DNA of 64,000 nucleotides. Origin: Schoenoplectus triqueter (Eukaryota; Streptophyta; Magnoliopsida; Poales; Cyperaceae). The notes below the pieces were generated by a model. That model worked only from the letters and a program-made list of their open reading frames with translations, ran no database searches and was not told the DNA's origin. The DNA lies in the NCBI GenBank assembly GCA_964058805.1, contig CAXKVV010000142.1:248001-312000 (forward strand), written 5' to 3'. The translations under genes and the position numbers were made by a program. Of this stretch, positions 23,926 through 35,956 are shown piece after piece (positions within the stretch are counted from its first letter, which is position 1; the number at the start of each line of letters is the position of its first letter).

Positions 23926-26900
23926 TATGTATTTTGATGATATAATGTGCATAAATAAGACGATAAATGATATAGAACTCAAATAGACAATTTGAACTAT
24001 TGTGTTAGTCTACTTATGTTCATGTTTGTATGCGTATTGTATCATAAAGACTTGAGTATGTAGTAAAAGAATTATAAACCAATAGAAGATAATATTTGGG
24101 ATAAATTTATGTATTTTTGTCGATATTACGTGTATATAAGTGGGAATAAATTACATAAAACTCAAATATTTTAACTGGAGTGCTATTTAAAAGAATTGTG
24201 CTAATTGTTCTGCGTAATTCGAGTAAAAAAGACATTGGATTTTTAGAAATGTGTTTATAAACTAATAGAAGATATTATTCAAAATATTTTTATGCATTTG
24301 GACTATATTATGTGCATAAATAAGACGACAAAATGATACAAATCTCAAATAGAGCTTTTGAATTATTATTTTAATGCATATGTGTTAAGTTTTTTATGAA
24401 AGAACGCATCATAAAGGCATGAGTTTGTATGAATGAAATTATAATCCAATTGAAGATATTATTGGCAACATGTTTATACATTTTAATGATATTATTTATG
24501 TAAATAATAAGACAATAATTGTATAAATATCATACAAACTAGATGTCGTGTTGTTTTAATGTAATGTGTTAATTTTTTGTTTGTATTTCATGTCATAAAA
24601 TCTTGGGATTTATGAAATTGTTATATAAATAGCAGATAAAACATCAATGAGAATAACTTTATGTATTTTTTTCCATATAATATGCTCAATCACAGCATGA
24701 AAATGATATGAAAAAAATCAAATAGACAACCTAGACTATTGTGTTTGTGTATTTATGTTCATTTTTGTATGTGTAATGTATCATGAAGGGTTGAGTATGC
24801 AGCAATAAGATTGTGTATTTTAATGATATTATTAAACTAAATGCGGCAATAAAAGTTTAAAACTCAAATAGAAAGGATATCCACTTGTTTTAATGTACGA
24901 TGTTAATTTTTATGGGTATTTCATGTTATAAAAGTTGGGATTTCCAAAATTATAATATAAATATCAGAGAATGCATTAATAGGAATAACTTTATGTATTT
25001 TGGCGATATAATATTCTTAAACAAGGCAAGTAATAGAATATAATATTTGGGGGCATATTTATATGTTTTGGCGATATGACGTGTGTATATGAGGCAAAAA
25101 AGGATATGAAAGAATTATTCTCAAATATTTTAACTAGCATGTTATTTAAAATAATTATAGTCATTGTTCTATGCAATTCGAGTCATAAGGGTTTTAATTT
25201 TGTAAAATTAGGTTTATAAACTAATATAAGATAATATTTAAAATATTGTGTGCATTTGACTATATTTATGTTCATAAATGAGTTAAGAAATGGAATAAAA
25301 CTCAAATAGACAATATGAAATCTTGTTTTAATATATATGTGATTATTTTTGTACGAACAACACATCATAATGGCCTGAGCCTGCACGGATAATATTATAA
25401 ATCAATAGAACTCATTATTGATAACAACTTTATTTGCATAAATGTGACAATAAATGTTTATAACTCAAATATAATGGATGTTTTATTGTTTTAATGCAAT
25501 GTGTTAATTTTTGTGGGTATTTCATATCATAAAAGCTTAAAATTTGTAAAAGCATAATATAAATAGAAGAGAAGACACCAATGGAGATGATGTTTATGAA
25601 TTTTGGCGATATAATACGCATAAATAATAAAAAATAATATAAAACTTAAATAGTCAACCTGAACTATAGTTTTAGTGTATTTCTATTTATTTTTACACGC
25701 ATAATGTGTCATAAAGGCGTTATTATGAAGCGACAAGATCATATTTGGGGCATATTTATATATTTTTGGTGATATTACATGCATATATGAAGCAAAATAT
25801 TATATAAAATTTAAATATTTTAATTGGAGTGTTATTTAAAGAATTGCATTCATTGTTCTAAACAATTCGAGTCAGAAGGGCTTAGGATTTATGGATATAA
25901 TTTTATAAACCAATAGAAGATAATATTTTAAATATTTTGTGAATTTTGACTATATTATGTGCATAAACTAGACAAAAAATATATAGAAGCCAAATAGACA
26001 ACCTGAACTGTTGTGATAGTGTATTTCTGTCCATGTTTGTACACGTATTGTGACATAAAAACTTGAGTATGCAATGTGATAGGATTACAAATTAATAGAA
26101 GACAATATTTGGAATAAATTTATATATTTTCGGTGATATTATGTTTGTGTGTATATCAGGCAACAATAACATAAAATACTGGAGTGTTATTTAAAAGAAT
26201 TGTGTTCATTGTTCTATGCAATTCGAGTTATAATGGCATTTGATTTGTAGAAATGAGCTACAAACTAATAATAGACATTACGAAAAATATTCTTGCGCAT
26301 TTGGACTATATTATGTGCATAAATAAGATAAAAAATTATATAAAACTCAAATAGATATTCTAATTAAAGTGTTATTTTTGTTCATCTATCTTAATTTTTA
26401 TATGAATAGTGTGTCATAAAGACGTGAGCTTACATGAATAATATTATAATCCGATAGAACTAAAATAGAATGAGGCAATAAATGTATAAAACTAAAATAT
26501 AATGGATGTTGTGTTTGTTTTAATTCATTGTGTTAGTTTTTATGAGTATTTTATGTCGTAAAAGCTTACAATTTACAAATTATAATATAAATATCAAAGA
26601 AGACACTAATGGAATAATTTAATATATTTTGGCGATATAATGTGCTTAGACAAGGCATGAAATGTTATAAAACTTAAATAGACAATATGAATTATTGTGT
26701 TAGTGTATTTTTGTTCTTTTTTCTAAGCGTAATGTGTTTATAAAGGCTTGAATATGAAGCAATGAGATTATAAACTAATAGAAGATAATATTTGGGGGTA
26801 TATTTATTTATTTTTGGTAATAATTACGTTCATATATAAGGCAAGTAATGGTATAAAAGTCAAATATTCTAACTGAAGTGTTATTTGAAATAATTGTGTT

Positions 26901-28030
26901 CATTTTTCTATTCAATTCGAGTCTTTAAGGGCTTATGATTTGTAGAAATAACTTTATAAATTAATGAAAGATAATCTTTTAAATATTTTTATATATTTTT
27001 ACTATATTATGTGCATAAATGAGTTAAAAAATATTATAAAACTCAAAGAGACAATTTGAAGTATTATTTTAATTCATATGTGTAATTTTTTATACAAATA
27101 ATGTGTCATAAAACATGAACTTACCTGAATTATATCATGATACAATAGAAAATATGAATTTTGACAATATTATTTGTATAAATGAGGCAATAAATATATT
27201 AGACTCAAATGAACTCGATGTTGTGTTGTTTTAATGCAATGTGTTATTTTTTTGTGGGTATTTTTTGTTAAAATAACACATTGCACTCAAATGAACTCGA
27301 TGTTTTGTATTCATTTTTGTATGCGAATGTGTCATAGGATTATAAACCAATAGAAAATAATTTTTGGGATAAATTTATATATTTTTGGCGATATTACGTG
27401 CATTTTATGAGACGTGAAATTTATAAATTTCAAAAATTCTACCTAGAGTGTTAATTAAAAAATCGTGTTTATTGTTCTATGCAATTCGAGTCATAATGGC
27501 TTAGGATATGTAGAAAAAAATATAAACTAAAATAAAATAATATTTGAAATATTTGAAATATTATGTTTATAAATGAGATAGGAAATGATATAAAACTCAA
27601 ATAAACAATTTGAAGCGTTGTTATAATGTATATTTTTTAAATTTTGTATGAATAACACATCATAAAAGCTTATCCTTGCATGAATAACATTATAAACCAA
27701 TGGAAGATATTATTAAAAATAACTTTATTTATTTTGATGATATTATTTACATAAATGAGGCAATACATGTATAAAACTCAACTAGATTGAATATTGTTTT
27801 GTTCTAATGCAATGTATTAATTTTTGTGGGTATTTCATATCATAAAAGATTGTGATTTGCCAAATTATAATGTAAGAAGATCAATGTGGAGAACTTTACG
27901 TATTTTGACAATATAATATGCAAAAACAAGGCAAGAAACAATATGAAACTTAAATGGAAAATCTGAGCTGTTGTGTTAGTATATTTGTCTTCATTTTTTG
28001 TATGTGTAATGTGTCATAAAAGTTTGATCT
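23926..28030. repeat. Satellite array, ~184-bp monomers in a four-type (A-B-C-D) higher-order repeat
   Basis: About two dozen monomers. Each carries a GATATTATGTGCATAAATAAG-like core; cores lie at about 23937, 24121, 24304, 24487, 24674, so the spacing is 183-187 bp. Four types differ in their second half. A has TTATTTAAAAGAATTGTG and GTTCTATGCAATTCGAGTC. B has GACTATATTATGTGCATAAA and TATGAATAACGCATCATAAA. C has GTTGTTTTAATGCAATGTGT and TGGGTATTTCATGTCATAAA. D has AATAGACAACCTGAACTATT and TTTTTGTATGCGTAATGTGT. The order by eye is D A B C D, C D(partial) A B C D, A B/D, A B C D, A B C, A B C D. It is AT-rich with no ORF of interest. The function is unknown. Confidence 0.85.
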
Positions 28031-29425
28031 TTTGTTTTTGTCGTTTTAAGTTGAATTCACAACATATTTGTTGCATTTTCCAACAACAAAAATCAAAATT
28101 CATGTTTTTTTTTTGTATAGAATTCAGAAGATATTTCTTTTATTAGGAAACAGATTTTAATTAGCGATTACGAATTTTTTTCGTGATGCCTATGGATCTG
28201 TTTATCGCAGTTTTGTTTAATTGTTGAATAGCTCGTAAATTTGAAAATGGATAACTAGGCATAATAATTTCCTTGTTTCTTACATGCATCCAATGCATGA
28301 TTTACAGTTGTTAGATAATTAGTTCATTATTCTTAAGAATAGACTTCTTGTTAAATAATAGGAGGGGCGGATTTTATGAATATTGTGTAATAAATGTGTT
28401 TCACGAGGATGATTATTGATCTTTTGGTGCTCACGTAATCTCACTAGCTTTTAATGTCAAGAGCAAATTCAGAGAAAATTTGAAATGAAAAATTGTTATA
28501 TAAAGGCAGGACCGCATGCTGGTTTCCCCCCCTAAAAATAGAACAAAGAAAGAAAAAATAAGAAAGCAGCGCCGGCTGTCATTAAGTTATGGCCAAAGGA
28601 CAATAGAAGCAGCAGTTTGTTGGTTGCCTTTAGATTTGATGTGCCCAATTGCTGTCATTTGGTTAAGTTTCTTGTCAATTCGGTACCAAAATAGGCAGAA
28701 ATATATTTCTTTGAATTGATACTACTAGATACCTTCCAGCTCTCAGACCTCCAAAGGATAGATAGGTTCACAATCCGTGTAGTTGAGGGTAGTTTGGAAA
28801 AGAAATTAGTTGGCTTTTAATTTGACTTTAGTACTTCTTTGCACCACTTGCTTATACAGTTAAACTTATGTTTCAATAAAAAAAATGTGGGTCTTTAATT
28901 TACCTTTTTGGAGGGATGGTGTTCTCGACTTGAAACATACCACTTTACCAACCGAACTAAAATTTATTCATAAATAAATTGGGCCACACCACCTTTAATT
29001 GTGCAATTTGTTTCCATATTCATTTTTTTATTTGATCTTTTTTTTTGTAAATTAAAACCACTACAAAGGAAGTCATTATTGTGTGAAACTTAAAGAATCA
29101 ATACTGAAGAACATTTTTCAAAACAATTTTAATTTCAGTGTACGAAGTAATATTTTTGTTTGTATCATTGTAACGCTACCTATTTGAATATCATTATTCA
29201 AATAAATTTGATTTTGTTGTAACGCTACCTATTTCAATATCATTATTCAAATATTTTTTTTTGTTGTAACGTTACTCAACTGTATCAACTCTTTTTTTTT
29301 AATGAAATTTAGATAGCAGACTATTCGCTTACTTCAAAACGATAATAAAGAAGTTTTCTTAAGGGAAGCACCCATCTCAACGATCTAACTCTTTTGACAA
29401 GCGTTTCATGAAATGAAGAAAAATA
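28031..29425. other. Intergenic, with a 55-58 bp tandem repeat at 29169-29275
   Basis: No gene seen. Around 29170-29275 GTAACGCTACCTATTTGAAT followed by ATCATTATTCAAAT occurs twice and a third copy begins (GTAACGTTACTCAAC). A slightly GC-richer patch at 28505-28690 carries a 67-codon frame that I do not recognise. Confidence 0.4.
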
Positions 29426-29433
29426 TGTGCGGA

Positions 29434-31783
29434 TAGGGATGACAATGGACCGGGTAGAGCCGGGTTTATATTAAATTTGAGATCCAGTTCGTCCGTTAAA
29501 ATCTTCAGCTTCATCTATCCGGTTCTTAATTCTAAACCTAAAATTGATAACCCGACTAGCTCATGATGCTTCACGGGTCTATCCGTTTGTATCCGCCCCG
29601 GCCCGACTTTATCAATGATATTTTGTTGCTAAATTTTTTAAATTAAATTATTGCATAGTCAATTAATATTTTCTTTGATTAACGATTTCTTTCTTCTTAA
29701 TATTATATCTTTAGAGAATGATTATTGTATTTAAATTAAAATATTATTAAATATTTGTGCCATCATGGTATAACTTATTTTTAAGTTATTAAATATTTAC
29801 GGTAAATACTCAATCTATAAATTGTGATATTTGATTAAAAAAATTAATTTAAATGAATATTCTATTAATTAAATTATTAATTTGATTTAATTTAATAAGT
29901 TTTTTATATAAAATTATACAATTATACATAACATATATAAATATATATTATATGTTATCGATAATACGATTCAGATAAGCAGGTCTCACCCTAAATTCGT
30001 ACCCGTCTGGTCCATACTTTGACCCAACCCTACTCGTTCGACTTCCAGATCGGACGGGTCGGATGGATCTGAGTAGACCGAACTAGCCATGTACTTTATT
30101 GTCGTTCCTATTAGTTTTATGTCCTAGGAGCCAATCAAATATTAATGGCTTTATATTTTATTCATGCATTGGATGATTTTATCATTTTGTTCCTTGAGTA
30201 TTTTATTATAAATAGACCATTTGGGTTGATGACTTGGAATTGCAGAACTCTATTAAATAAATTAATAAATAATAAATACTCTAAATATCTCTAATCAAGA
30301 TAATTAGCAGGAACACTAATTATCGGAGAAGATTAGTATATGGATTGAAAGATGATCAGGTTCTGCAGATCATATGATAAAGCGTTATCAATTTAATCAC
30401 ATAAATAGCTAATAACGATTAGTTTATTGGACATGACCCAAATGAAACAATGAATGGATTGTGTTTGTGTCATCATTTTATTTCATTAGTATTTTGAATT
30501 CTATGTATGAGATGGTTCATCTTTTTCACATAAAGATTGATCATAGTGAGTATTTTCTAACGCTGACCGTAACAGGCAGTCATAAGGATCATGCTTCTTT
30601 GTTCATGAATTATGTAGGAATAAAGTTGTTCATCAAGAATACTATGTCCCTCATAATGAGTGATGATATCTTTGGGCCCCTTGATGAAGTATGATTGTAA
30701 GCATGCAATATATATAATTAAGTGATTAATTATATACAATCAGCTTTGGATCAAGAAATGAATAAATCGCAAGGATGACACATTCCTACCTTGGATTATT
30801 CTTGATATCATGTGACATAAGAATTAACACAACAAGAAATATATTTTCTTGTCTAGGATCGTAATATTATAATGTAGATATTATCTGTGTCAATTGGGTA
30901 GTCGTAATGTGTTGCTAGATACCGCTTACGACTTGTAGAATTAAAAGGAGTTTTATTTTTACCGCCAACATAACATAGATCCTCCCGGGTCACACCATAT
31001 AGGCTCTTAACTAACGTGACAGAATTCAGTCATAGAGATGACAACCTTAATCACTAATATGTGTAACATATTATAATATGAGAAATTAATTATTTGGGCC
31101 ATAATAATTAATTGGGTCACAAATAATATATTGTTTTGGGCCATAATAATTAATAGGACTAATTTGGCCACAAAACAATATGGCCCATTGAAGGAGGCTG
31201 CCATGAGAAGAGAGAGAAAGACAAAAGTTATTTGATTGTATGAAAAGCAACAAATATGGTTGTATAAAAAGTTACAATAGCAATTAATCTTTTATCAAAA
31301 GTTGAAAAAGGTGTAACTTTTTATTAATGAAAATATTTTGAAATATCTCAAAATATGGGGATATAACCCCTTGGCTGTCCACCTCTCTCTCCATCCCATT
31401 TTTCTTCTTCTTGTTCTCTTATTTCTTGTTCTCATGTGTTGAGAAAAATCCAGAAAATTAAAGAGTTAATTTTGAAGGGTTGAAACCTTGATTAAGGAAA
31501 ATACTAATTTGTTCTACTAGCATAGAACTATTAGTAGTTAGTTAATCCTAGGTGGATACTTGGAGAGGCGTCATTCTTTTGGCGCTTGGGAAGATAGGAG
31601 AAGAGCTCGCAACCACCATCCTTGGAAGTCTACACCTTCGATTACGATATTGAAGGAGGTATGAGCTTCTTAACCCCTTTTCGGTTTAAGTATCAACTAG
31701 ATAACAATGGATCCTTGGTTGTTGCTTGTAAAATTTTTGAAATTTATACCATATGCATAACCTAAAAATCCTAACAGTTCCTA
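29434..31783. mobile_element. Non-autonomous hAT element, split near its right end by a solo LTR
   Basis: Left terminus TAGGGATGACAATGGACC (29434) and right terminus TTTATTGTCG (30095-30104) continuing GTTCC and, beyond the LTR, TA (31782-31783). The two ends are inverted repeats (TAGGGATGACAATG against TAGGAACGACAATA). The 8-bp target duplication is TGTGCGGA (29426-29433) and TGTGTGGA (31784-31791), 7 of 8, seen only after removing the LTR. Subterminal GGGT/ACCCG motifs are typical of plant hAT MITEs. No transposase. Confidence 0.85.
30109..31776 (+). mobile_element. Solo LTR (~1.67 kb) with 5-bp target-site duplication GTTCC
   Basis: Runs from TATTAGTTTTATG to AATCCTAACA and is flanked by GTTCC on both sides (30104-30108 and 31777-31781). 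The ends are short inverted repeats (TATTAG/CTAACA). The related copy at 63387 starts TGTTAG, so the TA here is a one-base change from the canonical TG. GGGATATAACCCC near 31357 could be the LTR promoter TATA region. No second LTR or internal region is adjacent, so an LTR-LTR recombination product is the simplest reading. Open frames inside are short and unrecognised. Confidence 0.8.
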
Positions 31784-31791
31784 TGTGTGGA

Positions 31792-33791
31792 TCAAAGTTT
31801 TAAAATGCGGATTTCAATACGCGTGCGAAAAGGCTCTGCATAGTGCATATGCAGTATGCGATCGCATATGCGGATTTCTGTGTGGAGTAACATATGTGGT
31901 CCAGTTATAAGAAATAGTTATTTTATACTATATATTTGAAATATAATATATATAAATGCAACTAATATAAATCATAAGTGAAATGGAGGCCGAGTAGTAG
32001 AATGCAAAGCTTGCCATTCTCACTTCCCCACACTAACCACTAACCGCATTTTAATACATTGGTGTGGATGACATCTGTCGGATTCCTGTCGTATAACTAA
32101 CCCAAAAGAGATTCCATACATTGTTTATGTTACTGGCATTAATAACAGATCGTCATGATCTGATAAAAAAATATATTCAACCAATACCATGATGTAATGG
32201 ATAACAGCATATGCTAAAATATTAAATGAAAGAAAATTAAAGACGATTACTATCTCCCGTCCTATTCCTATATATGGTTGTATGTCACCTATGCAGTATA
32301 TATGCACACCTAATAACGATACCGATTAGGCGACTAGCCATGCGTTAGATTGGTAAATAATTAATTTTATCTTTCAAGTGCGCAGATAATTAATTTTATC
32401 TCTGATAAATAATTACGAATTTATCAAAAATCATTTTCTTTAAAATTGAAAAATAATTATTGTAAATAAATAAAAAATATAAATATTAAACTCTAAATTT
32501 CCTAAATAAATTAATTATCGTAAATAAATAAAAAACAAGTACAAATATAAAAATTCCTCGACACTGTATTTCCTACTTGGCTACTTTTTAATTTGTAAAC
32601 CAGCCATGCGTTAGATTGGTACATCATCAAGGTTCACATATATATATATACATTCGTTCTTTAAGAGTAGCATCCTGAAAGCATTCAACAACTATATTAA
32701 TTATTGGCTGTTACTTTAGTTCAATATATATATGAGCATTGCAGCATGCTGAGACACAATAAAATTAAGTATTGGAATTTTTAATTTAATTATTAATAAT
32801 TTCAATAATTTTGTGGGCCCTATATGTAATATAATTATATATTAAAAGTACAAACAATCAATTAATCAAAACTTGAATTGAAGTGATCAAATTTAGTAAA
32901 TTATCGGATAATATATGTGTCATAAGAATCGGGTTCTTAATGTGTAGAATGCACATTTGTAATTTTATCATGATTCAGTGGTGGTCTGAATTTCTTATAA
33001 AATCATGATTAATGGTACAAAACTATTAGTCTCCGGAGAACACAACTAAACACATGTATAATTGTTAAAAGCTGGATACTCGAATGGTTGCATATTTCAT
33101 TAATTTGGTTTCATAGGAAAAATCTGATTAAATGGAGCTATCCATTTGTTGGTTTAAATGGAGAGGAATTATATTAAATTGCTTTTTAGATTAAACCGTT
33201 GACCATTTTACTGTTGAATAAAACAAAAACCACTCTTGTGTAATTCAATTGACTAAATCGGTTGATGATATCTTTAATTCTGTCAGGAGCCACATGAATT
33301 GGTAATTCCTGTTGGCACTTAAGATAAAATAAAAAGTGAGATAACGCAAGTCTATTGGTTATGAAAAGATAGAATTAAAGAAACCGACTGTATGTGTCGG
33401 TAAAACATTAGCCATGTACATTTACTTATAGGGTGTATCCAAAAAAAATGACATTAAACTTTCATATTATATACTATATTGAATTTTATTTTGTTATTTC
33501 CGAAGTTACCCTTCCTTTCATATATAGAAAATATGGCTTTTAATTCTCCTTCTTTATTCTCTTTGGAGGGAGTAAATGTAGGCAAATTGGTGAAGAGCCG
33601 GAGAGGAAAGGATGGTGGAGAATAAATGTGGGTGGACTGACGGAGAGAAGACAAGAAGTTGCTGACAGAGAGAAGAGGCGAAGTGGCGAACTAAGTGTTC
33701 CATCAGAGGCCAGAATGTCAGAAGACTATTTTGATCTTCATCAGTATAGATAAATTCTGAATTTTTGTTTAGTAATTATACATGTATTATA
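31792..33791. other. Intergenic; short palindrome and spaced direct repeats
   Basis: No gene seen. ATGCGATCGCAT, a 12-bp perfect palindrome, lies at about 31856 within a CATATGC-rich stretch. AGCCATGCGTTAGATTGGTA occurs at about 32337 and again at about 32603. The rest is AT-rich. Confidence 0.4.
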
Positions 33792-34210
33792 TAGAGGCGG
33801 ATGCAGAATTTTGGTCGGTGGAGGAATTATCATATTGTAATAGTTTATCGGGTTCAAATTCATTAACTATTCGGGTACTAAATAAAAAAATTAATAATTT
33901 AATATATATTATTACCTAATAAAAAAATATTAAAATAATAACATTTTATATATTAAAAATAACAACAAAATAAATCTCAAAGTAATTGATAATCAATTTG
34001 ATGAAAAAAGTTATCGTCTATGAAACTTTATATTTTGATATATTTGTATAATTATTTCATTATGCACGATATTAAATATTTTTTTCTCAACAAAATTAAT
34101 CAAACAATTCAGAGAGGACAAATTACCGAAAAACACTGTTTTTCAAAATTCGGGAGGTGAGAAGGGGTGGGGGGGGCATCAGCCCCCTTGTTCCATTGTG
34201 GATCCGCCCA
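33792..34210. mobile_element. Non-autonomous hAT element (AGGCGGATG family)
   Basis: Left end TAGAGGCGGATGCAGAATTT and right end TTGTGGATCCGCCCA are imperfect inverted repeats. Flanks TGTATTATA (33783-33791) and TGTATATA (34211-34218) look like an 8-bp duplication with one inserted base. The interior (GGTACTAAATAAAAAAATTA and onward) matches, in reverse orientation, the truncated copy at about 48565-48791. No coding capacity. Confidence 0.7.
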
Positions 34211-34218
34211 TGTATATA

Positions 34219-35053
34219 GTATTTGCAGTATTAGACGATGGAAAAATATATGAAAACATTCGTCTTTTGATTTAGTTATTCTTGTTTTCTTTTGCAAAAC
34301 GGAGAATTATTCACACGAAAAAAATTTATCCTACACGCTGAACAAAAAATCTTTTGTATCATTATAACCCTTCTAACCAAGTTTGAAATGGTCACAACAT
34401 TTCTTTTTTCAATTAGAGAGTGATAACTTTTTAAACATATATCATATTGCGAGTATTAAAAAGTTATAATAGCTCAAAAGAATTTTTGTTCGGTGTGGTG
34501 AGTAAAGTTTTCAGTTTAAGAGTGGCGCCTCCCTTTTTTCAAAGAATAAGAACAACAAATTAGAAAATATAGATGATTAAGAAACAAACAAATAATCAAT
34601 AATAAACTTGCTAACAAAGAAGGAAAATAAAGACAGCAGCTTGATGAGTTAAGAAGGGACAAAATTGAGCACGAAAATAATTGTAGTGCCGCTATAATAA
34701 TTTGTCGTGTGAATGTCATCCGCCGGGCAATTTTATCCTTTACCACTTATTTAAGAAATCCAAATTAATTGTATTAACCAAATTTTATCTTTTTAGCGGC
34801 CCAATTAAGGAAGGAAAAAAAAACAAAGGAGGAAGAAATTTCCCATGAAAACTAACCAACAAAGAAGCATTCATGGAGGTAGCTCCCACATTTGAAAGCA
34901 TGCTAGCTTGCAGAAGGAAAACTAAATAAAAAATTAAAAGGCAATGTTCATTTCGTCTTTTGCCATCTTAACTATGCACGATATGGACACCGGCGCTTAA
35001 TACTGACATCAATACGACTTATGAGCCAGGCATAGAGAGAAAATTCATCAAAT
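34219..35053. other. Intergenic upstream of tRNA-Leu
   Basis: AT-rich; no gene seen. A 76-codon minus-strand frame (34516-34746) is hydrophobic but unsupported. Confidence 0.4.
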
Positions 35054-35093
35054 GGTGAGATGGCCGAGTTGGTCTAAGGCGCCAGATTAAGGT

Positions 35094-35126
<33 letters not shown>

Positions 35127-35134
35127 TCTCGCCA
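35054..35134 (+). tRNA. tRNA-Leu (anticodon AAG)
   Basis: Acceptor GGTGAGA pairs with TCTCGCC (one G-T pair), discriminator A. The anticodon stem CCAGA/TCTGG holds loop TTAAGGT, giving AAG, which reads CTT and, after A34 editing, other CTN codons. The long variable arm (TCCGAAAGGGC) is the type II arm of leucine tRNAs. T arm GTGGG-TTCAAAT-CCCAC. TTTT follows at 35136 as Pol III terminator. No intron. Looks functional. Confidence 0.96.
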
Positions 35135-35631
35135 TTTTCAATGTTTTTTTCTTAGCTGTTCCTTTTCCAATCGTTGCACTGTAGCAACGAAAAATGGCTT
35201 ATCCGTCCCCTGTTCCCACCAAAGGGAGATTAAGATAAAACTTTTTTTTATTATCATTATAGTTTCATTTATTTTGGTTTCAGATCACGGTTGGCCTTTT
35301 TTTTTCTTTTTGTACCACTTGGAGCATACTTATTAAGATCTGCACCGCATATTGTATTCGACAAAAGTTTGTATACTTTTGAACTTTATTTTATATAACA
35401 CTTGTTGTAAAGCATATTGTCATCATCTAAAAAAGTTCTTGTGCAATTAACACTACTAACGTTTCTCACAAAACTTACATTTTTCGCCATTGAAATTCGA
35501 TATTTATTAATGATTATTAGTTTGCTCATATCATATAAATTTTTTTAATTTAAATAAATTAAATTCGTAATAAATTTAAGTTCAGCGGAGTATTATGTAA
35601 GTTTTTTCCAATTGCATTCATATCATATTTA
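35135..35631. other. Intergenic
   Basis: AT-rich with T runs; no gene or complete element seen. Confidence 0.4.
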
Positions 35632-35956
35632 GAGTTGGATTATGATGCTAATAAATAATCAACCTGAACTGAAGCAAATTTACTTCTTAACTAAATTTTA
35701 TATTAATTCTTTTAAAAAAAATAACTATCTCTTTGGTAACTTTATATATTTTTTTTATTTTTTAATGTAATAAAAAAGCTACTTCATTTTATTATTATGA
35801 ATCGTTTAAAGAAATTAATTACTAAAAAAATTCTAACAGGTATAAAATTTAATCTATCAATGAATTTATTTATAGAGATAATGTGGAAATGTTTGAATCA
35901 ACTATTTAGACTAAAAAAAATCTATAAAATTAAGTGATCCGTAGTAGAGCGAACTC
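35632..35956. mobile_element. Diverged MITE, GAGTTGG...GAACTC (family of 22962-23372)
   Basis: Starts GAGTTGGATTATGATGCTA, close to GAGTTAGGTTATGGTGCTA at 22962, and ends GTAGTAGAGCGAACTC in inverted orientation. The interior shares the GAATCRTTTAAARAA type of core. I see no clean 9-bp duplication, so the ends are approximate. Confidence 0.5.

Noticed and set aside
23926..28030. Possible CRISPR array
   Set aside because: Units are ~184 bp, wholly repetitive without unique spacers, in a plant nuclear context; this is a satellite.
32337..32622. AGCCATGCGTTAGATTGGTA direct repeats as a target-site duplication
   Set aside because: 20 bp is too long for the DNA transposons here, and the 265 bp between them lack SINE boxes, a poly(A) tail or inverted ends; a simple local duplication is as likely.
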